A stretch of 64,000 nucleotides of DNA from Dyadobacter diqingensis (lineage in GTDB: Bacteria; Bacteroidota; Bacteroidia; Cytophagales; Spirosomataceae), in NCBI RefSeq assembly GCF_024220585.1, contig NZ_JAMXKF010000016.1, forward strand, positions 1 through 64,000. The letters are read 5' to 3'. Under the pieces are notes generated by a model. The model saw only the letters and a program-made list of their open reading frames with translations. It was not told where the DNA came from and did not search any database. The translations under genes and the position numbers were made by a program. Shown here piece by piece: positions 60,109-64,000 of this stretch; the first letter of the stretch is position 1, and the number at the start of each line of letters is the position of its first letter.

Positions 60109-60158
60109 CCACTTATCACCGGATAGCTTCCATCTGTGTACTTTGTATTACACAGTAC
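60109..60158 (+). promoter_or_regulatory. Regulatory module of secreted-protein gene 1
   Basis: CCACTTATCACCG (60109-60121), then 16 bp, then a 21-bp imperfect palindrome at 60138-60158 whose halves GTACTTTGTA and TACACAGTAC flank a central T, with one mismatch. The same module with the same spacing precedes gene 2. It probably joins a promoter and an operator. Confidence 0.65.
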
Positions 60159-60227
60159 CGACCGCACGATTACTTTTGTCATGTCCTTTAAGATAAGGAA
60201 TTACAAAAAGCAAAATAAAATTTAGCC

Positions 60228-60611
60228 ATGGAAAATTCAATTAAAACCTTCATCTGTGCGTTTGCACTTATTACCTCTGCCGCGTTCACTGCCAATGCCG
60301 AAGACAAAGAAAACAAAAAAGCAGCAAGCTTTGGAACGGGTATTTATATTAACAAAGAAGGAAAAATCAACGTCCTTGTCGACAAACAGAGCAACAAAGC
60401 AAGCACGACTTTGCTTGTCAGAAATGAGCACGGTGAAATTGTTTACCGCGAGGTTATCGAAAAAGACAATCAAAAATTCGGCCGTCTTTTAAATGTTGAA
60501 GATCTGGAAGCAGGTAAATACGAAATCAATGTGATCAGTAACAATGAAGTTCAGAAAAAAGCTTTTCAATTATCAGAACCAACAACGGAGCGTGTGGTAA
60601 CGATCAACTAA
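60228..60611 (+). CDS. Small exported protein, tandem array member 1
   Basis: A 127-residue protein with a signal peptide, cleaved probably after TANA (residue 24), and a single compact domain. After the leader come the family block GTGIYINKEGKINVLVDK and a run of alternating strands (TTLLVRNEHGEIVYREVI, KFGRLLNVEDLEAGKYEINVIS) ending in TERVVTIN. The strand pattern suggests an Ig-like or sorting-domain-like beta-sandwich. Function is unknown; no enzyme motif or Cys is found in the mature part. First of four paralogues, it has its own promoter module and terminator. Confidence 0.8.
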   Translation: MENSIKTFICAFALITSAAFTANAEDKENKKAASFGTGIYINKEGKINVLVDKQSNKASTTLLVRNEHGEIVYREVIEKDNQKFGRLLNVEDLEAGKYEINVISNNEVQKKAFQLSEPTTERVVTIN

Positions 60612-60947
60612 GGTTAATTAAATTCTTAAATGGAAATGGCTTTCACGATCGTGAAAGCCATTTTTTTATTTTAAAAATCCCCTAAAATTCCCGGTTTGAT
60701 TACTTTCCAAAAATATTTGATAAAATAACCGGCAGAGACATGCAACGTTTTTGATGATTTCCTCATCTGTTATTTAGCTTTCACAAGGACTTTATTTTTC
60801 TCCCGATTTACTTATTTAACCCCATTACCACTTATCACCGAAAAGGCCCCATTCGTGTACTTTGTATTACATAGTACCTTCCATCACCTTACCTTTGAAA
60901 TGTACTTTAAGATTAACAGTTAACAATAACACAAAATATATATAGCC
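60612..60947. other. Gene-free stretch between array members 1 and 2
   Basis: 336 bases without a gene. It holds the near-perfect palindromic terminator AAATGGCTTTCACGATCGTGAAAGCCATTT at about 60630-60661 (in two halves), then AT-rich DNA and the second regulatory module at 60828-60877. Confidence 0.7.
60828..60877 (+). promoter_or_regulatory. Regulatory module of secreted-protein gene 2
   Basis: CCACTTATCACCG (60828-60840), then 16 bp, then the palindrome at 60857-60877 with halves GTACTTTGTA and TACATAGTAC around a central T. Element content and spacing are identical to the module at 60109-60158. Confidence 0.65.
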
Positions 60948-61340
60948 ATGAGAACTTCAATCAAAAATATCGCATACGCATTAGCAGTGGTTACTTCTTT
61001 CACTTTTGCAGCATCTGCAAAAACGATCGAACCCAAAGAAACTAAAAAAGCCGCGAGCTTCGGAACCGGGGTTTACATCAACAAAGAAGGGAAAATCAAC
61101 GTGTTGGTCGACAAGCAAAATGCTGATGCCAAGACCACACTGCTTATCAAAAACGAAAAAGGTGATGTTGTTTACCGCGAGGTCGTTGAGAAGGACAACC
61201 AGAAATTCGGACGCATTTTGAATGTCGGGAAACTTGAAGCAGGACAATACGAACTGAACGTAGTCAGTAAAAATGAAGTGCAGACCAGATCATTTCAGTT
61301 AACTGAACAAAAAACAGAAAGAGTGCTGAGCATTAAATAA
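60948..61340 (+). CDS. Small exported protein, tandem array member 2
   Basis: A 130-residue paralogue of the preceding protein with a signal peptide ending in AASA (about residue 24). The mature domain keeps FGTGVYINKEGKINVLVDK, DVVYREVVEKDNQKFGRILN and the terminal TERVLSIK. Identity with members 1 and 3 is high across the whole mature domain. It follows its own copy of the regulatory module and probably shares a transcript with member 3, whose start is 58 bp after its stop. Confidence 0.8.
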   Translation: MRTSIKNIAYALAVVTSFTFAASAKTIEPKETKKAASFGTGVYINKEGKINVLVDKQNADAKTTLLIKNEKGDVVYREVVEKDNQKFGRILNVGKLEAGQYELNVVSKNEVQTRSFQLTEQKTERVLSIK

Positions 61341-61398
61341 TACAATACAGTCTATTAGCCATAAAAAATAAATTAAAAACATTAAAATACATATAGCC

Positions 61399-61785
61399 AT
61401 GAAAACTTCAATCAAAACCTTCATCTGCGCATTCGCCTTAGTTACTTCTGTTGCTTTCACTGCATCTGCCGAAGATAAAGAAACCAAAAAATCAACCGGA
61501 TTCGGTACAGGGATTTACGCGACTAAAACCGGAAAAATCAATGTATTGGTTGATAAAGCAAATAACGAAGCCAAAACTATATTGCTTTTGAAAAACGATA
61601 AAGGCGACGTAGTTTATCGCGAAGTAATTGAAAAAAACCTTCAAAAATTCGGACGTACGTTAAATGTAAATGACCTGGAATCGGGCAACTACGAAATTGA
61701 CGTGATCAGCAACGGGGAAAAACAATCCAAATCGTTCAAACTGACCGAACAAAGAACAGAAAGAGTGCTTAACATCAATGAATAA
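61399..61785 (+). CDS. Small exported protein, tandem array member 3
   Basis: A 128-residue paralogue whose signal peptide (MKTSIKTFICAFALVTSVAF..ASA) is almost the same as that of member 1. The domain has FGTGIYATKTGKINVLVDK, DVVYREVIEKNLQKFGRTLN and TERVLNIN. No separate regulatory module is seen in the 58 bp before it, so it probably depends on the promoter of member 2. An imperfect stem (GCCTTCCG/CGGGAGGC) with a long T-run at 61844-61874 ends the transcript. Confidence 0.8.
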   Translation: MKTSIKTFICAFALVTSVAFTASAEDKETKKSTGFGTGIYATKTGKINVLVDKANNEAKTILLLKNDKGDVVYREVIEKNLQKFGRTLNVNDLESGNYEIDVISNGEKQSKSFKLTEQRTERVLNINE

Positions 61786-62039
61786 AACATAAGCTGGTTC
61801 AGCATTTAGGGAACCGATCTATTAGCCATCTTCATGAATATCAGCCTTCCGCTAAATCGGGAGGCTTTTTTTTTGTTATTTACCTGTAAGTCACACCAAT
61901 ACAAAAATATTTAATGGATTTTTTTACCAATATCTGTTGCTAAAAATATGAAAATCACGACTAATCCCATGAAGCCATTAACGGAATTCCAGCGGTATTC
62001 AAACGGATTACATTTAACCCAACATAAACTACATTAGCC

Positions 62040-62420
62040 ATGAAAACTTCATTTTTAGCGTTGACATGTGCCGTTGCACTGTTCGCTCCTTTATCGTCCG
62101 CCGCCGATGATGATAAAGGAACCAAGAAATCTGCTGGCTTTGGTACCGGCATTTATCCGACCAAAGAGGGGAAAATTAATGTATACATTGATAAAGTTGA
62201 CACAAATTCCCCGACGCTGTTATTGCTTAGAAATTCAAGAGGAGAAATTATGTACCGGGAAGTGATCAGCAAGGGCTTTCAGAAATTTGGACGCCGGCTG
62301 AATGTAGACGACCTGGAATCAGGGAAATACGAGATCAAAGTAATTATTAACGGCGAAGCACAATCGACATCTTTTGAACTGACAGAACAGCGAATAGAAC
62401 GTGTCTTGCGGGTTGACTAA
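62040..62420 (+). CDS. Small exported protein, tandem array member 4
   Basis: A 126-residue paralogue, the most diverged. The signal peptide ends near PLSSA (residue 20) and is followed by acidic DDDKGTKKSAGFGTGIYPTK. The domain keeps GKINVYIDK, GEIMYREVISKGFQKFGRRLN and the last strand IERVLRVD. The 254-bp gap before it lacks the palindrome seen before members 1 and 2, so it may be expressed differently. A hairpin, GCGGCTTCC/GGAAGCCGC, at about 62459-62482 follows. Confidence 0.78.
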   Translation: MKTSFLALTCAVALFAPLSSAADDDKGTKKSAGFGTGIYPTKEGKINVYIDKVDTNSPTLLLLRNSRGEIMYREVISKGFQKFGRRLNVDDLESGKYEIKVIINGEAQSTSFELTEQRIERVLRVD

Positions 62421-62456
62421 ATATTGTTTTATGGATTTATTAGCCATGTTAATCTA

Positions 62457-62487
62457 AGCGGCTTCCGGTTCAGGAAGCCGCTTTTTT
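62457..62487 (+). terminator. Terminator after array member 4
   Basis: A stem of GCGGCTTCC and GGAAGCCGC around GGTTCA, followed by TTTTTTA, lies 38 bp after the stop. Confidence 0.8.
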
Positions 62488-62619
62488 ATTCACCTGATTA
62501 TGATTTATAAAAATATCATAAAATAATATCAATAAAGTGTTACCAAAATAATACCAAGCTACGACTAATCTGATGAAACGTTTCAGAGCATTTTAATTTA
62601 AACCTTAAATTAAAAAAAC

Positions 62620-64000
62620 ATGTGTAACCATTCATCAAAGGGTGATCATTTTTGCATCATGCCTCCCTCTCCCGAGTTATTGGAGAAGATTGTCAAAACC
62701 AAAGCCGCACTCCTTCGGGAAGCCGACCTGGCTGATTTCAACGACGTAGATATTCTTGACCTCCGCACTTTTAGTCAGATCACCAGCCGGCCACACAAAA
62801 CCCGTAATCACGATTTCGTCGGCGAGGCACGTGAACAGGCGCCGGTGCTGGGCAACAAACGGGCAATCGTTTTACTCGTTGATTTTTCAGACAAAACCGC
62901 AGCACAACCGCAGGCACACTTTAACAATCTGTTGTTTTCAGTAGGCAGTTATGCAACGGGAAGTATGAGGGATTTTTATCGGGAAGCTTCTTACGGGCAG
63001 CTGGACGTAACAGGTGCCGTAGCAGGCCAGGGCGGACCTACGGCGGGTTGGTTCAGGGCGCCGCAAACCAAGGCGTTTTACACCAACAACGATTTCGGTT
63101 TCGGGGCTTATCCAAGAAACGCCCAGAAACTGGCAGAAGATGCCATCGATCTTGCGAATCCTTTCGTCAGTTTTTCACAATATGACAATGATGGAGACGG
63201 ATTTGTAGAAGCGCTGGTCATTATCTGTGCTGGTATAGGCGGCGAACAGAGCGGAAATAAAAACGATATCTGGTCTCACAAGTGGGGTATTGCGCCTAAA
63301 AATGTGGACGGTGTGAAAATCGACCGCTACTTTATGGCGCCCGAAAATGGGAAAGTAGGTGTCATGGCCCACGAGCTGGGACACTTGTTATGCGGCTTGC
63401 CAGACCTTTATGATACCGATTATACCTCACAAGGCACTGGCCGTTGGGACCTTATGGCAGGCGGAAGCTGGGGAAATGGCGGAGACAAACCCGCGCATCC
63501 CACTGCATGGTGTAAGGTAACAACTGGCTGGGTTAACCCGACAGTTATTTTTGGAGCAGAACAGGAAGTGACGATCCGCCCTTATGAGAGCAACAAGGAT
63601 GTTATAAAACTTCCTGTCGGCAGCATCAACAGCAAAGAATATTTTCTATTGTCAAACCGCAGAAAGGAAGGTTTTGACGTCTCGCTACCCGGAGAAGGAC
63701 TGCTTATTGAGCATATTGACGAAAATCAGTCGGGCAATACGGATGAAAACCATTATCTCGTCGATGTCGAACAGGCTGACGGTTTGCGGCAACTGAATTT
63801 AAACCCGCAGACGAATTCAAGCGCCAATTCAGGCGACGCGACGGACGTTTTCCCTACGGCTGCCAACAATTCCTTTACCGCTTCCAGCACACCGAGCAGC
63901 AAGGCTTATAACGGAACAGATTCCAAGATTTCGATCACCAATATAGCCCGTTCCGGTAACAACATTACTGCAAAAATTAATGTTGGCGGTGTTGCCGCAT
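62620..64000 (+). CDS. M6 family metalloprotease, 5' part
   Basis: The frame runs from ATG at 62620 past the window end (at least 460 residues). The zinc site is HELGHLLCGLPDLYD near residue 252, as in immune-inhibitor-A-like M6 peptidases. GNKRAIVLLVDFSD, MRDFYREASYGQLDVTG and WDLMAGGSWGNGG are also typical. EF-hand-like DNDGDGFVEA lies at about 191-200. The N-terminus is MCNHSSKGDHFCIMPPSP, with no hydrophobic signal sequence, so it is either cytoplasmic, exported by an unusual route or starts elsewhere. The C-terminal region, possibly a sorting domain, is outside the window. Confidence 0.88.
   Translation, partial: MCNHSSKGDHFCIMPPSPELLEKIVKTKAALLREADLADFNDVDILDLRTFSQITSRPHKTRNHDFVGEAREQAPVLGNKRAIVLLVDFSDKTAAQPQAHFNNLLFSVGSYATGSMRDFYREASYGQLDVTGAVAGQGGPTAGWFRAPQTKAFYTNNDFGFGAYPRNAQKLAEDAIDLANPFVSFSQYDNDGDGFVEALVIICAGIGGEQSGNKNDIWSHKWGIAPKNVDGVKIDRYFMAPENGKVGVMAHELGHLLCGLPDLYDTDYTSQGTGRWDLMAGGSWGNGGDKPAHPTAWCKVTTGWVNPTVIFGAEQEVTIRPYESNKDVIKLPVGSINSKEYFLLSNRRKEGFDVSLPGEGLLIEHIDENQSGNTDENHYLVDVEQADGLRQLNLNPQTNSSANSGDATDVFPTAANNSFTASSTPSSKAYNGTDSKISITNIARSGNNITAKINVGGVAA

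Noticed and set aside
61299..61487. Minus-strand 62-residue membrane frame across array members 2 and 3
   Set aside because: It is antisense to two signal-peptide-coding regions, whose hydrophobic codons create the false membrane frame.

Overview
The window looks like chromosomal DNA of a Bacteroidota bacterium, most likely a Cytophagales/Dyadobacter-like soil or plant-associated species. The evidence is a SusC/SusD pair with a zinc-metallohydrolase lipoprotein, a type IX secretion 'plug' protein, PorT-like and DUF5723 outer-membrane proteins, DUF3276, DUF4302 and DUF4126 families, and several promoters fitting the Bacteroidota -7 consensus TAnnTTTG. The genus is an inference from gene content. 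No tRNA, rRNA, CRISPR array or prophage was recognised. The only mobile-element traces are a probable IS end at the left edge, a MITE-like repeat and REP-like hairpins.

Layout. 1-0.4 kb: a truncated ORF6N-domain gene abutting a probable insertion-sequence end. 0.4-4.6 kb: two methyltransferases and a GT4/GT2 glycosyltransferase pair, probably for surface polysaccharide. 4.6-5.5 kb: three small membrane proteins. 5.6-12.8 kb: a minus-strand nutrient-uptake operon (SusC, SusD, zinc metallohydrolase lipoprotein, DUF4302 lipoprotein).

13.1-28.6 kb: a complete nitrate/nitrite assimilation locus. The minus-strand operon runs nirB, nirD, a NarX-like sensor kinase, then a NarL-like regulator. Divergent from it are cobA (siroheme synthesis), an alginate-export-type porin, narK, and a 1187-residue single-chain nitrate reductase (molybdopterin, FAD and BFD-type [2Fe-2S] modules). 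These are followed by a rubredoxin-tailed protein resembling the half-domains of siroheme reductases and a nitrate-reductase-associated protein. A Met8/CysG-N type siroheme enzyme lies convergent at the end. Nitrate would cross the outer membrane by the porin and the inner membrane by NarK, be reduced to nitrite by the fused enzyme and to ammonium by NirBD; CobA and the Met8-like enzyme would supply siroheme, and the two-component pair would sense nitrate/nitrite.

28.9-53.1 kb: mostly housekeeping genes: ABC-F ATPase, Uma2 nuclease, T9SS plug protein, YchF, DUF3276, RlpA, DUF58, RadA, PorT-like protein, LytTR regulator, PheS, an esterase, a circularly permuted ATP-grasp protein, DUF5723, MsrB, PBP1A, two paralogous mini membrane proteins, an MsbA-like exporter and DUF4126. 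53.1-60.0 kb: a sugar-catabolism cluster (AraC regulator, GH88 hydrolase, TIM-barrel isomerase, Gfo/Idh/MocA dehydrogenase, SDR, MFS transporter), probably for an unsaturated-uronate glycan fragment. 60.2-62.4 kb: four tandem paralogous small exported proteins, two of them behind near-identical regulatory modules. 62.6 kb to the end: an M6-family metalloprotease cut off by the window edge.

The observations most worth a second look are the tandem secreted-protein array with its conserved 13-mer plus 21-bp palindrome, the siroheme-less rubredoxin protein in the nitrate operon, the one-polypeptide nitrate reductase, and two REP-like hairpin families, one of which sits inside both nitrogen operons.
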